Positions 51,801 to 60,185 of a stretch of 64,000 nt of DNA are shown in pieces. Made by a program: the position numbers and the translations under genes. Position 1 is the stretch's first letter, and each line of letters begins with the position of its first letter. The notes below the pieces were generated by a model, which saw only the letters and a list, made by a program, of their open reading frames with translations, had not been told where the DNA came from and made no database searches. The stretch is from Geothrix sp. Lineage in GTDB: Bacteria; Acidobacteriota; Holophagae; Holophagales; Holophagaceae. The DNA is taken from positions 1 through 64,000 of the forward strand of contig JAVBYJ010000009.1 of the NCBI GenBank assembly GCA_030824075.1, given 5' to 3'.

Positions 51801-52541
51801 TCAGACGGCGACAATCCGGATGCATTCTTTGGCGCGGGGGGTCATGGCGCGGCTGACAATCAGTTCCACCTTGGGGGCGATCATCACCTTGATCCGGCCC
51901 ACCGTGGTGGGGCGGACCCCCTTGACCATTCGGGGCCGCAGCAGCAGGTGGCGCTGAATCCGAAGCAGGCCGTCGTCCGGGAAGGCCTGTTCCACCTCCG
52001 CGAGGGTGGTCCAGCGGGTCAGGTAGCGATTCAGGCCCCGGCAGGCCCACACCCGTTCTTTTTCCAGCTCGAAATGGGTGATAAGTTCCAATTCCATGAA
52101 GATTTCCCCCTCTCCAACCCGGATGGGGAAGCGCACGGGGGGCGGCAGCAGGGTCTTCAATTCAATCGGGCTGAGGGGTCGAATGAGGTGATGGCGCAGC
52201 CGCTGCAGGCATTTAGCCAGGCGGTCCTCGAAGACCGGCTTCAGCAGGTAGTCCACGGCGGCAAGCTCGAAGGCGCGGACCGCGTAGGTGGAGTGGGCGG
52301 TCACAAAGACCACGGGAGGGCAGGCCGGGGCTTCCGCCAGCACCTCCATCCCGTTGGGGCCGGGCATCTGGATGTCCAGGAAAATGACGTCCACCTCGTA
52401 CGGCTGTTTCAGCCATTGGAGCAGGGCCAGCCCATCGCCAAGCTCACCTACAACGGTGCACTCGGCTTCCTGGAGCAGCCGGGACAACCGCTCCCTGGCC
52501 AGGGGCTCGTCATCGACCACCAGGGCGTTGAGGCGTTTCAT
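51801..52541 (-). CDS. LytTR-family response regulator
   Basis: A 246-residue regulator. The receiver domain has VVDDEPLARERL, VIFLDIQMPGPNGMEVL with the phospho-accepting Asp, and LLKPVFEDRL. The LytTR DNA-binding domain follows (GEIFMELELITHFELEKERV, LLLRPRMVKGVRPTTVGRIK). Its start lies 32 bases inside the end of the sensor kinase gene, so it is produced together with it. LytTR regulators often answer to secreted peptides, and two sequences matching the LytTR half-site consensus lie before the RiPP-like genes at 53.87-53.90 kb. Confidence 0.9.
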   Translation of the reverse strand: MKRLNALVVDDEPLARERLSRLLQEAECTVVGELGDGLALLQWLKQPYEVDVIFLDIQMPGPNGMEVLAEAPACPPVVFVTAHSTYAVRAFELAAVDYLLKPVFEDRLAKCLQRLRHHLIRPLSPIELKTLLPPPVRFPIRVGEGEIFMELELITHFELEKERVWACRGLNRYLTRWTTLAEVEQAFPDDGLLRIQRHLLLRPRMVKGVRPTTVGRIKVMIAPKVELIVSRAMTPRAKECIRIVAV

Positions 52542-53586
52542 GAACGTAGTCTACTTGGATCGCCTCAAGTCGAATGCAGGCAAGCGTCCCGTCGCCCGAG
52601 GGCCCGACGGTGAAGCTGGCTCCGGCGCCGAAATGCAACGCCAGCCGCGAACGCAGGTTCTTCACGCCGATGCCTCTTCCCACCTCGTGGTCGTGGAAGG
52701 GCGTTCCGGAATTCCAAACTTCCAGGAAGATCGTCCCCTCCTGGACGCGGGCCCGGAGGATCAGGTCCCCCCCGGGAATGCTCGGCGCGATGCCGTGCTT
52801 GATGGCATTTTCCACCAGGGGCTGGAGCAGAAGGGGGGGCACTTCGATGGAATCGAGGCGCTCATCCCATTCCCAAACTACCCGGAGCCGGTGTTCCAGC
52901 CGGATCGCCTCCAGAGCCAGGAAATCCGCAATGATCTTGCGTTCTTCCCCCAGGGGCAGCCGCATGTACTCGGACGCCCTCATGATGCGGCGGAGCAGGT
53001 CGGAAAGATGCCGGATGGCACGCTCGGCCGCCTTGGGGTTCTTGTAGACGAGTTCCGCCAGGCCGTTAAGCGCGTTGAAGAGCACGTGCGGGTGGATCTG
53101 GCTCTGGAGCAGGCGATTCTTGGCGACCTGGGCTTCGGCCTCCGAGGCTTCCCGGAGCTCCTCGGACCGCGCCCGGGCCGCGACCAGTCCCCCCACGAGC
53201 ATCATGGTCGGGCCCACATACGAGACGTAGAGAACCACAAGCTTGCCCATGTTGAGCTTGACGTTTCCATGCGCGAGTAGCCAGGCATCGAGAATCGGGA
53301 GAAGGGCTGAGACCGGTTCACAGATGAGCACCGAAAGGACGAGCCCCAGAATGAAGCTCCAGGGGGAGGGAAGGCGGCGGGGCAGGATCCAGGGCAGGGG
53401 GGCCAGGAAGGCGAAAGCGCCGATATGGGTGAGCGGAGAGGAAAACGCACTGGCCCAGATCCACCCGGACACCAGCCGATTGGACGTCCAGTACTCATAC
53501 AGGAAGGAAAGGACCCATATGGAATAAAAGACTCCGAGGACCCGCCAGCTCTTGGCCAATGGGAACCAAGGGATCCAGGGGTTCAC
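52510..53586 (-). CDS. LytS/AgrC-like membrane sensor histidine kinase
   Basis: A kinase of about 358 residues with four N-terminal membrane segments (VLGVFYSIWVLSFLYEYW, THIGAFAFLAPLPWIL, FILGLVLSVLICEPVSALL, LVVLYVSYVGPTMMLVGGL). The phosphoacceptor region is QSQIHPHVLFNALNGLAELV and the ATPase region PLVENAIKHGIAPSIPGGD, then GRGIGVKNLRSRL, as in the His_kinase (LytS) family. The open frame extends to 53724, but that overlaps the peptide gene, so I propose the GTG at 53586. That GTG lies inside one arm of a strong hairpin. The gene follows the precursor-like peptide and precedes the LytTR regulator, the layout of peptide-sensing circuits. Confidence 0.82.
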   Translation of the reverse strand: MNPWIPWFPLAKSWRVLGVFYSIWVLSFLYEYWTSNRLVSGWIWASAFSSPLTHIGAFAFLAPLPWILPRRLPSPWSFILGLVLSVLICEPVSALLPILDAWLLAHGNVKLNMGKLVVLYVSYVGPTMMLVGGLVAARARSEELREASEAEAQVAKNRLLQSQIHPHVLFNALNGLAELVYKNPKAAERAIRHLSDLLRRIMRASEYMRLPLGEERKIIADFLALEAIRLEHRLRVVWEWDERLDSIEVPPLLLQPLVENAIKHGIAPSIPGGDLILRARVQEGTIFLEVWNSGTPFHDHEVGRGIGVKNLRSRLALHFGAGASFTVGPSGDGTLACIRLEAIQVDYVHETPQRPGGR

Positions 53587-53625
53587 CGATTCCAGGGTGT
53601 TCTCGATCGAGGATTCGGTGAACCC
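53579..53625 (-). promoter_or_regulatory. Strong stem-loop between the peptide gene and the sensor kinase gene
   Basis: GGGTTCACCGATTCC (53579-53593) pairs with GGATTCGGTGAACCC (53611-53625), 14 of 15 bases, around a 17-base loop. It starts 14 bases after the peptide stop (in the minus direction) and covers the proposed kinase start. There is no T run, so control of kinase translation or stabilisation of the peptide mRNA end is more likely than full termination. Confidence 0.55.
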
Positions 53626-53638
53626 AGGGTGGCCAGCA

Positions 53639-53794
53639 CTAAATGATGGTGATTGTGGCGGTGACGGTAAAAGAGAAGGGCCGCTGTTCACGGGCAGCCC
53701 TCGGCCCCTGGGCTTCCTGCGCATGGTTCAGCGTCTCGCTGGCGTTGCTCGAGCGCTGGATGGATTCCTTGCGGAAGGAGAGGCTGCTGTTCAT
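53639..53794 (-). CDS. Putative RiPP precursor peptide, Cys-free and Thr-rich
   Basis: A 51-residue peptide from ATG 53794 with GGGAG five bases upstream. The leader begins MNSSLSFRKESIQRSS, close to the leader pattern L-x-x-x-K-E-x-I-x-x-L/S of class I lanthipeptide precursors in Bacteroidota and relatives. A charged middle (AREQRP) precedes the probable core FSFTVTATITII, which has one Ser and four Thr alternating with hydrophobic residues. There is no Cys anywhere. It is divergent from a full-length LanB dehydratase 209 bases away and lies ahead of a peptide-type two-component pair. If dehydrated but not cyclised, the product would be a linear peptide rich in dehydrobutyrine. It is too small to be sure without a search. 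Confidence 0.6.
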   Translation of the reverse strand: MNSSLSFRKESIQRSSNASETLNHAQEAQGPRAAREQRPFSFTVTATITII

Positions 53795-53868
53795 GGGGGC
53801 TCCCAGGTAGCGCCGCGGGGCGCACCCTTGGTTCTGGGGCCTGCCAGGATGAAAGCCAACGTCTTTCC

Positions 53869-53903
53869 ATAAACGGTATGTAAACACGACTTCAACCGTT
53901 AAG
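53869..53903. promoter_or_regulatory. Two LytTR-type half-sites facing each other before the dehydratase gene
   Basis: ACCGTTTAT on the minus strand (53877-53869) and ACCGTTAAG on the plus strand (53895-53903) both fit the LytTR half-site pattern [TA][AC][CA]GTTN[AG][TG]. They form the inverted repeat AACGGT-N17-ACCGTT in the gap between the peptide gene and the divergent LanB gene. Known LytTR sites are usually direct repeats, so the orientation is unusual. Confidence 0.5.
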
Positions 53904-54003
53904 CCCCTCCAGAGATACCGTTCGGGGGTCTCCCCTGGGCTCTGGCTCAGAGCCTGCTTTCCTGGGGCTGGCCCTATGCTTCTCGTCTAAGGAAGCCCTC
54001 TGT

Positions 54004-57000
54004 ATGCCCCACCGGCCCACCTGCCAAACCGCTGATTTTTTCGTGCTTCGCACGCCGGGACTGCCGCTGGACGCGCTCTGCTCCCAGGGCCCCATCCGGG
54101 GAGAGGCCGAGGCACAGGATTCCGCCGGGGTCCACTTGGAAAAGGACCGGGAGGCGCCCCGTCAGATCCTGCGGGAACTCATCCGGCGCGAGGCCGTGCG
54201 GGAAGCCGTGGCCCTCGCGTCCCCGGATCTTGCCTCGCGGCTGGATGCCTGGCTGGACGGTTCCCTGGACCGCTCCGCGGCCCGGAATGTCGAACGCGCC
54301 CTGTTGAAATACCTCAGCCGGATGAGCAGCCGCTCGACGCCCTTCGGCCTCTTCGCGGGGGTGTCCAAGGGGGCCTGGGCTCCTGCCAGCCGGCTTTCGG
54401 TGGGGGCCTGGTCGGAGGGCCGCAAGGCCCTGCGCCTGGATTGGGGCGTCCTGGAGACCTTGGTGGATCGCCTGGCGCGGGAACCGGACGTTCGGGCCGC
54501 CCTGACCTACCGGCCCAACTCAAGCATCTATGCCCGTGGGGGCTGGTACCGGTACCTTGAGCGCAGGGAAGCCTCAGAGGGACAGGGCCGGACCTATCAC
54601 CTGGAGGCCGTGGAGGCCACGCCCCATCTCGACTTTGTGCTGCAGCAGGCCGCGGGCGGTGCGTGCCTGCAGGATCTCGCCGCGCGCCTGGCCCGTCGCA
54701 TGGAGGTGGCGCCGCAGGACGCCCAGGCGTTCCTGGATCAGATCATCGATGCCCAGGTGCTCTGCGGGGATCTCCAGCCGCCGCTGACCAGCCCCGATCC
54801 ATTGGGCCAGGTGATCACCGCCCTTCAGGCCCATCCCGTCACGGCCCCCAGGGCCGAGCCGCTCATCGCGCTGGACTCGGCGCTGAAGTCCCTTCAGGGC
54901 GCACCCCTCGGCTCCCATCCGGAGGGTTATGGCCGCCGGTTGGCGCCGCTGGCCGACCTGGGGATTCCCTCTGATACCCGGGATGTCCTCCAGGTGGACC
55001 TCTTCCGTCCGGCCCCGGCCTTGGCTCTGTCCCCCGTGGTGCGCAAGGCCCTTGAGGCGGGGGCTGAAACGCTTCGCCGGCTGACCCCACCCTCCCTGCC
55101 AGGCCCCTTGGATCGGTTCCGGGCGGCTTTCCAGGAGCGGTACGGCAGCCGGTGGGTGCCGCTTCTGGAGGTTCTGGATGAAGAGAGCGGCCTGGGGTTC
55201 GATGGGGGCGCGTCCCTGGATTCCCCTTTGCTGGAGGGCCTGCCTTTTGGAAGCCCCCCGTCGCCACGCCAGCTTTCCCGCCGGGACCTGTTTCTCCTGA
55301 AGCAACTCCCGCGATGGCAGGGGTCCCCCACCTGGGCCTTGGAGGACGCCGATGTGGAGGCGTTGGCCCATCCGGATCCCCAGCCCTTTCCCCATTCGTT
55401 CGCGGCCTTGACCAGCCTTGAGGCCTCCAGCCTGGCCGCCCTGGACCGGGGCGAATTCCAATTCTGGATGGAACACCATTCAGGCCCCACGGCCGCGCGG
55501 TGGCTGGGGCGATTTGCCTCCGGGGATTCCGCTTTGCAGGACGCGCTTCAGGGCCACCTGCGCAAAGAGGAATCCCTGCGCCCGGAAGCAGTGTTCGCCG
55601 AGGTGGTCCACGTGCCCGAGGGCCGGATGGGCAATGTGTTGGCCCGGCCCTCCCTGCGGGGCTACGAAATTCCCTTTCTGGCGACCCCTGGCGTTCCGTC
55701 GGACCACACGATCTTCCCTTCGGACCTCCAGCTGACCGTCCGGGGGGATCGCGTGTGGCTGGCTTCCATGCGGCTGGGCCGGGAGGTCATCCCCCGCCTG
55801 TCCTCGGCTCACAATTTCGCCCGTGGGCCCGTCGTCTACCGGTTCCTGGCCCACCTGCAGGATCAGGACGGGCGCCCGGGAGGATGGTCCTGGGGCGCCT
55901 TGTCTGAACAGCCCTTTCTGCCGCGGGTCACCCGGGGAAGCCACATCCTCAGCAAGGCGCGGTGGCGGCTCGAAGCCAGGGAGCTGAAAGAAGCCATGGC
56001 CGGCTCCCGCGAGGGGGCCTGGGGTGCCTTCCAGGCCCTTCGGGACAGCCGGAGGCTGCCCCGGTTCGTGGTGCTCACCGATGCCGACAACGGCCTGCTG
56101 GTGGACCTGGACCAGGTGCTAGGAGTGGAGACCCTGCATCACCTCGTCTCCAGCCGTCCCACCTTCACCCTCACCGAGTGCTTCCCGGACCCTGGTCAAG
56201 CTCTGGTCACCTCGCCGGAAGGCCGATTCGCGCATGAACTGGTCATTCCTTTTGAGGCAACGTCACCCGCTGAGCGGAAGGCAATCGCTCTCCCTTCGAT
56301 GTCCACTGCCCCCAGCGCCCGAACCTACCCCCCCGGTTCGGAGTGGCTCTACCTCAAGCTCTACTGCGGGCCCGCCAGCGCGGATCGGCTCCTGGTGGAA
56401 CTGGAACCCCTGCTTCGGAGGACCCAAGCGGAAGGACTTTGGGACCGCTGGCATTTTGTCCGCTACCGCGACCCGGACCACCACCTGCGTCTGCGCTTCC
56501 ATGGCCATCCCCTGCGCCTCCTCGCGGAGCTTCTGCCCCATTTCCACAAGCACCTTGAGGAACACCTGGCGCAAGGCCTTCTCTGGAAATGGCAGGTGGA
56601 TACCTTTGAGCCGGAATGGGAGCGCTATGGGGGTTCGCTCGGCTTTGCGTTGGCGGAAGGGTGGTTTTTTGAGGACAGCCAACTGATCCTGAATCTGCTC
56701 GCGGGTGGCCTGACGCTGGAGCAACGCTGGCGAATTGGACTTAGACATACGGATGCGATCTGGGCCGCCATGGGTTTGAGTGTCCAGGCCCGGAAAGGGC
56801 TGGCCCAGGCCGCCCGGGATGGTTTCCGGAAGGAGTTCGCGGATTCGGGGGAAGGCGCCGTGCAGATGGGCGCGCGGTTCCGCGATCTGCGCAAGGAGCT
56901 GGAGACGGGGTTTCCCGTTGTCCCGGATTCACCCCTTGCCCCAGGTGTGTACGGCCTGCCTCGCATGCGGGAGGCCTGCGACCAGGGGTTGATTGAAGAG

Positions 57001-57144
57001 GGTCCACTCAGCCTCGCCGGAACCTTGTCGCACATGCACCTCAACCGCCTGCTTCGAACCAACCATCGGGAAAGCGAATGGGTCCTCATGGAATTTCTGG
57101 TGCGTCTTTACGAGTCCCGCCTCGCGCGCTTTCCAGAGACCTGA
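54004..57144 (+). CDS. Class I lantibiotic dehydratase (LanB), full length
   Basis: A 1046-residue enzyme that adds glutamate from Glu-tRNA to Ser/Thr of a precursor peptide and then eliminates it to give dehydro-amino acids. The N-terminal glutamylation domain has the hallmark KYLSRMSSRSTPFGLFAGVS and VDLFRPAPALALSPVVRKAL. The C-terminal elimination domain (SpaB_C, thiopeptide-type) begins WLYLKLYCGPASADRLL with WHFVRYRDPDHHLRLRFHG, and ends with SHMHLNRLLR. Both domains in one chain is the complete class I type. No LanC cyclase, LanT transporter or protease gene is in the neighbourhood. The only precursor candidate lies divergently upstream and has no Cys, which agrees with the missing cyclase. 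Confidence 0.92.
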   Translation: MPHRPTCQTADFFVLRTPGLPLDALCSQGPIRGEAEAQDSAGVHLEKDREAPRQILRELIRREAVREAVALASPDLASRLDAWLDGSLDRSAARNVERALLKYLSRMSSRSTPFGLFAGVSKGAWAPASRLSVGAWSEGRKALRLDWGVLETLVDRLAREPDVRAALTYRPNSSIYARGGWYRYLERREASEGQGRTYHLEAVEATPHLDFVLQQAAGGACLQDLAARLARRMEVAPQDAQAFLDQIIDAQVLCGDLQPPLTSPDPLGQVITALQAHPVTAPRAEPLIALDSALKSLQGAPLGSHPEGYGRRLAPLADLGIPSDTRDVLQVDLFRPAPALALSPVVRKALEAGAETLRRLTPPSLPGPLDRFRAAFQERYGSRWVPLLEVLDEESGLGFDGGASLDSPLLEGLPFGSPPSPRQLSRRDLFLLKQLPRWQGSPTWALEDADVEALAHPDPQPFPHSFAALTSLEASSLAALDRGEFQFWMEHHSGPTAARWLGRFASGDSALQDALQGHLRKEESLRPEAVFAEVVHVPEGRMGNVLARPSLRGYEIPFLATPGVPSDHTIFPSDLQLTVRGDRVWLASMRLGREVIPRLSSAHNFARGPVVYRFLAHLQDQDGRPGGWSWGALSEQPFLPRVTRGSHILSKARWRLEARELKEAMAGSREGAWGAFQALRDSRRLPRFVVLTDADNGLLVDLDQVLGVETLHHLVSSRPTFTLTECFPDPGQALVTSPEGRFAHELVIPFEATSPAERKAIALPSMSTAPSARTYPPGSEWLYLKLYCGPASADRLLVELEPLLRRTQAEGLWDRWHFVRYRDPDHHLRLRFHGHPLRLLAELLPHFHKHLEEHLAQGLLWKWQVDTFEPEWERYGGSLGFALAEGWFFEDSQLILNLLAGGLTLEQRWRIGLRHTDAIWAAMGLSVQARKGLAQAARDGFRKEFADSGEGAVQMGARFRDLRKELETGFPVVPDSPLAPGVYGLPRMREACDQGLIEEGPLSLAGTLSHMHLNRLLRTNHRESEWVLMEFLVRLYESRLARFPET

Positions 57145-57395
57145 CCCGCTTTCCCTCGAATTGAAGGATGCATGCCTTCATCTTGATTGAGTTCGTTGCT
57201 GGAACGTGGAGCCGGCATCTATCAAAATAGCTATAAACAAAAGGTTTGTATCGTGGCACGCAAGATGCCCATTCCCTGAGGATGCTCTCCCCAGGTGCCG
57301 TGCTTTCACGCGCCTGGAGAACGGATCCGCGTGCTGCGCCCTCGCCCGCGCCACAGAACCGAAGCCGGTCGTCTCTCCATCAGAAAGCTGAGCCT

Positions 57396-58193
57396 ATGCC
57401 CAAGAAGGCGGAGCAGGCGGGATCCAGCGACAAGCCTTCGATGCTGTCGTTCCTGGAATGGATCGGGGAGCTGGGGGCCTTCACCGTCAAGCTGGTGAGG
57501 TCGACATGCTCACCCCCGTATCACTTTCAAGAGTTGTTCCAGCAGATGCACGAGGTCGGCACGCGCTCTCTGCCCCTGGTTGTGCTGGCAAGCGCCGCGA
57601 CCGGGGTCGTCCTCAGCCTGCAGATGCGCGAAAGCCTGGTCCGCTTTGGGGCGAAGTCACTCCTGCCGGTCGTCATCGTCCTGACAATCATCAAGGAGAG
57701 CGGCCCGATCATCACCGCGCTGGTTGTCTGCGGCCGAGTGGGTGCAGGCATTGGCGCTCAGCTCGGTTCGATGAAAGTGACCGAGCAGATCGATGCGATC
57801 GAGGCATCGGCCGTTGACTCCTTCAAGCTGCTGGTGGTGACACGCGTCGTGGCGTGTGTCCTGATGCTCCCGCTGCTGACGCTCGTGGCCGATTTCTCCG
57901 GGATCCTGGTCGGCTGGATGGCCAACACCATGATCGAGCATGTGGCCCTGGTCCCCTTCCTGACGGACGGCTTCAAGCAAGTCACCTTCAAGGACCTGCT
58001 CCCAGCCACGGCGCGAACGGCCCTGTTCGGGTTCATCATCGGACTGCTGGGCTGCTTCCAGGGAATGCGCACGACCGGAGGAACCGAAGGGGTCGCACGC
58101 TCGGCCACCAGTGCGGTGGTCCTCTCCTCACTGTTCGTGATCGTCGCCGATGTGTGGCTCGTCCGCCTGATCCAGATTGTGTTCCAGCCATGA
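57396..58193 (+). CDS. mlaE: MlaE-type ABC transporter permease
   Basis: Inner-membrane permease of 265 residues in the phospholipid/retrograde lipid transport system. Visible are FQELFQQMHEVGTRSLPLVV, SLLPVVIVLTIIKESGPIIT, GRVGAGIGAQLGSMKVTEQI (the EQIDAIEA signature follows), and several membrane helices. ATG 57396 was chosen because earlier codons lack coding character. mlaF overlaps its stop (ATGA). The 251 bases between it and the LanB gene hold no supported gene. Whether this operon has any link to the peptide genes next door is open. Confidence 0.88.
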   Translation: MPKKAEQAGSSDKPSMLSFLEWIGELGAFTVKLVRSTCSPPYHFQELFQQMHEVGTRSLPLVVLASAATGVVLSLQMRESLVRFGAKSLLPVVIVLTIIKESGPIITALVVCGRVGAGIGAQLGSMKVTEQIDAIEASAVDSFKLLVVTRVVACVLMLPLLTLVADFSGILVGWMANTMIEHVALVPFLTDGFKQVTFKDLLPATARTALFGFIIGLLGCFQGMRTTGGTEGVARSATSAVVLSSLFVIVADVWLVRLIQIVFQP

Positions 58194-58939
58194 ACCAACC
58201 AGGCGATGGCGAGGCAATCATCAACCTCACGGATCTGTGCAAAGCCTTCGACGGCCAAGCAGTGCTCAACCGCGTGAACCTCCAGCTCATGCGAGGCGAG
58301 ACCCTGGTGGTCCTCGGCCGCAGCGGCACGGGCAAGAGCGTGCTGCTCCGGTTGTTGATCGGGCTACAGCAGCCGGATTCGGGTTCCATTCAGATGATGG
58401 GACAGGAAATCACGGGACTGCCTGAAAAGGGCCTTTATGAAATCCGGAAGAAGGTCGGCTTCGTCTTCCAGAATTCGGCCCTTTACGATTCCTTGACGGT
58501 TGCAGAGAATGTCGAATTTCCCCTCAAGTATCACGGGGAAATGACGGCGGCCCAGCGCCGGGAGCGCGCCATCGAGATTCTGTCCCAGGTCGGAATGGAC
58601 AAGGCCGCGGCCAAAATGCCCACCGACATTTCGGGTGGCATGAAAAAGCGGGTCGGGCTGGCCCGGGCGCTGGCGCTCGATCCGGACCTCATGCTGTACG
58701 ACGAGCCGACCGCGGGTCTCGATCCGATCACATCAGGCGAGATCAACGAGCTGATCCTGCAGCTCCAGGAGGAGCGCACCATGTCGTCCATTGTCGTCAC
58801 CCACGAGATCCATAGCGCCGAGAAGATCTCGGACCGTGTCGCCATGCTGAACCAGGGAAGCATCGTGTTTGACGGAACCTTTGAGGAATTGAAAAAAAGC
58901 GATGACGCATTCGTCTCGCTCTTTGTCCGGAATGGATAG
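58190..58939 (+). CDS. mlaF: MlaF-type ABC transporter ATP-binding protein
   Basis: A 249-residue ATPase. Walker A is VVLGRSGTGKSVLLRLL, the Q-loop FVFQNSALYDSLTVAENVEF, the signature ISGGMKKRVGLARALALDP and Walker B LMLYDEPTAGLDPITS, with the switch His in VVTHEI. The residues around the Q-loop (NSALYDSLTV) are those of MlaF rather than drug exporters. It overlaps mlaE by four bases. Confidence 0.92.
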   Translation: MNQPGDGEAIINLTDLCKAFDGQAVLNRVNLQLMRGETLVVLGRSGTGKSVLLRLLIGLQQPDSGSIQMMGQEITGLPEKGLYEIRKKVGFVFQNSALYDSLTVAENVEFPLKYHGEMTAAQRRERAIEILSQVGMDKAAAKMPTDISGGMKKRVGLARALALDPDLMLYDEPTAGLDPITSGEINELILQLQEERTMSSIVVTHEIHSAEKISDRVAMLNQGSIVFDGTFEELKKSDDAFVSLFVRNG

Positions 58940-59001
58940 GAACCGGTTCCAAGGTCCCCGTCGGCCCAAAGAATCGTGTCCCGCTTTTCAAGGTGGTCGA
59001 T

Positions 59002-60138
59002 ATGAAAAAAATGGCACTCCTGGGCTTGTTCATCTTTGGGGCGATGGTGATTCTCTTCGCTGGTGTTTTTGTCATTGGAAACCAGCAGCGGATGTTCACC
59101 CGTTCCTATTATCTGCGCGCGGAGTTTCCCACCGTGTCCGGGCTTCTGAACGGAGCCGAGGTCCGCGTCGGTGGCGTTCGGAAAGGCACCGTCGATGAGA
59201 TCCGGCTGCCCTCCCGGCCAGGGGGGAAGGTGCTCGTTCTGATGTCGCTCGATCGTTCGACACGCAATCTGGTGAAACAGGATTCCATCGCGGCGATCGA
59301 GACGGAAGGGTTGCTCGGGAACAAGTTTCTTGCCATCTCGTTCGGCAGTCCGGAAGTCGCGGGCGTGAAAGACTGGGACACCATTGCGAGCCTGGAACCC
59401 CTGGATGTCTCCGACTTGCTCAAGAAAACAAGCGACATCATGGGCACCACGCACAGCACGATGAAGCACTTCGAAACCACCTCCGGGCATATCGCCGCCA
59501 TCACAGCCCGGGTTGATCGGGGTGACGGTTCGATCGGCGCCCTGCTCAAGGAGCGGGTGCTCTATGACCAGCTCACCGCCGCCACCACCGACATCGCCGC
59601 CACCTCGGGCGAGGCGCGCAAAACGATGACCGAGGCGAGAGTCGGGGTGACCGCGTTCACAGAGAATATGCAGGCCCTGAAACAGAACATCCTTTTCCGT
59701 GGGTACTTCAAAGATCGGGGCTACCAGGATTCCACCGACTTGACGAAGTGGGAGATTGACTCAATGCCTGATGCCGCTCCTGTGAAGACGTTTGTTTATG
59801 CTGCCGAGGAGCTCTTTGAAAAACCTGAAACAGCCAAACTCAAGCACAAGAAACGACTCCATGAAGTTGGTGCCTACCTCGAAACCAATCCGTTTGGTGT
59901 GGTGGTCGTCCAGGCCTTTTCAAGCCAAGCAGGGGCCCGCGCGGAGAACCTGGTCCTCACCCAGGCCCAGGCCATGGTGATCCGCCATTTCTTGGCCGAT
60001 ACCTTTGAGGTCGATGATACGAAGCTGAAGACCAAGGGCATGGGTGAGGTGGACTCCACGCCACCGGGGAGAACCCGCTGGATCGAGATCTCTGTCTATG
60101 CCCAGACGGTGCCACCTAAGGTGGTCTCCTCACCTTGA
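59002..60138 (+). CDS. mlaD: MlaD-like MCE protein with C-terminal OmpA-like domain
   Basis: A 378-residue periplasmic lipid-binding protein anchored by one N-terminal helix (MALLGLFIFGAMVILFAGVF). The MCE domain runs from YYLRAEFPTVSGLLNGAEVR to AIETEGLLGNKFLAISFGSP. A helical stretch follows, then residues about 295-375 look like an OmpA C-terminal domain (GAYLETNPFGVVVVQAFSSQ, VLTQAQAMVIRHFL, GMGEVDSTPPGRTRWIEI), which in other proteins binds peptidoglycan. E. coli MlaD has no such tail; here it could anchor the lipid shuttle to the cell wall. ATG 59002 has AAGG upstream. It completes mlaEFD. Confidence 0.82.
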   Translation: MKKMALLGLFIFGAMVILFAGVFVIGNQQRMFTRSYYLRAEFPTVSGLLNGAEVRVGGVRKGTVDEIRLPSRPGGKVLVLMSLDRSTRNLVKQDSIAAIETEGLLGNKFLAISFGSPEVAGVKDWDTIASLEPLDVSDLLKKTSDIMGTTHSTMKHFETTSGHIAAITARVDRGDGSIGALLKERVLYDQLTAATTDIAATSGEARKTMTEARVGVTAFTENMQALKQNILFRGYFKDRGYQDSTDLTKWEIDSMPDAAPVKTFVYAAEELFEKPETAKLKHKKRLHEVGAYLETNPFGVVVVQAFSSQAGARAENLVLTQAQAMVIRHFLADTFEVDDTKLKTKGMGEVDSTPPGRTRWIEISVYAQTVPPKVVSSP

Positions 60139-60185
60139 AAACAGACCCTGGCCGAAACCGATCGCATCAGCCCATGGGATGGGTC

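Noticed and set aside
57206..57391. A 61-codon frame after LanB considered as a second precursor peptide
   Set aside because: It has no leader-like pattern, no ribosome site and runs into the start of mlaE.
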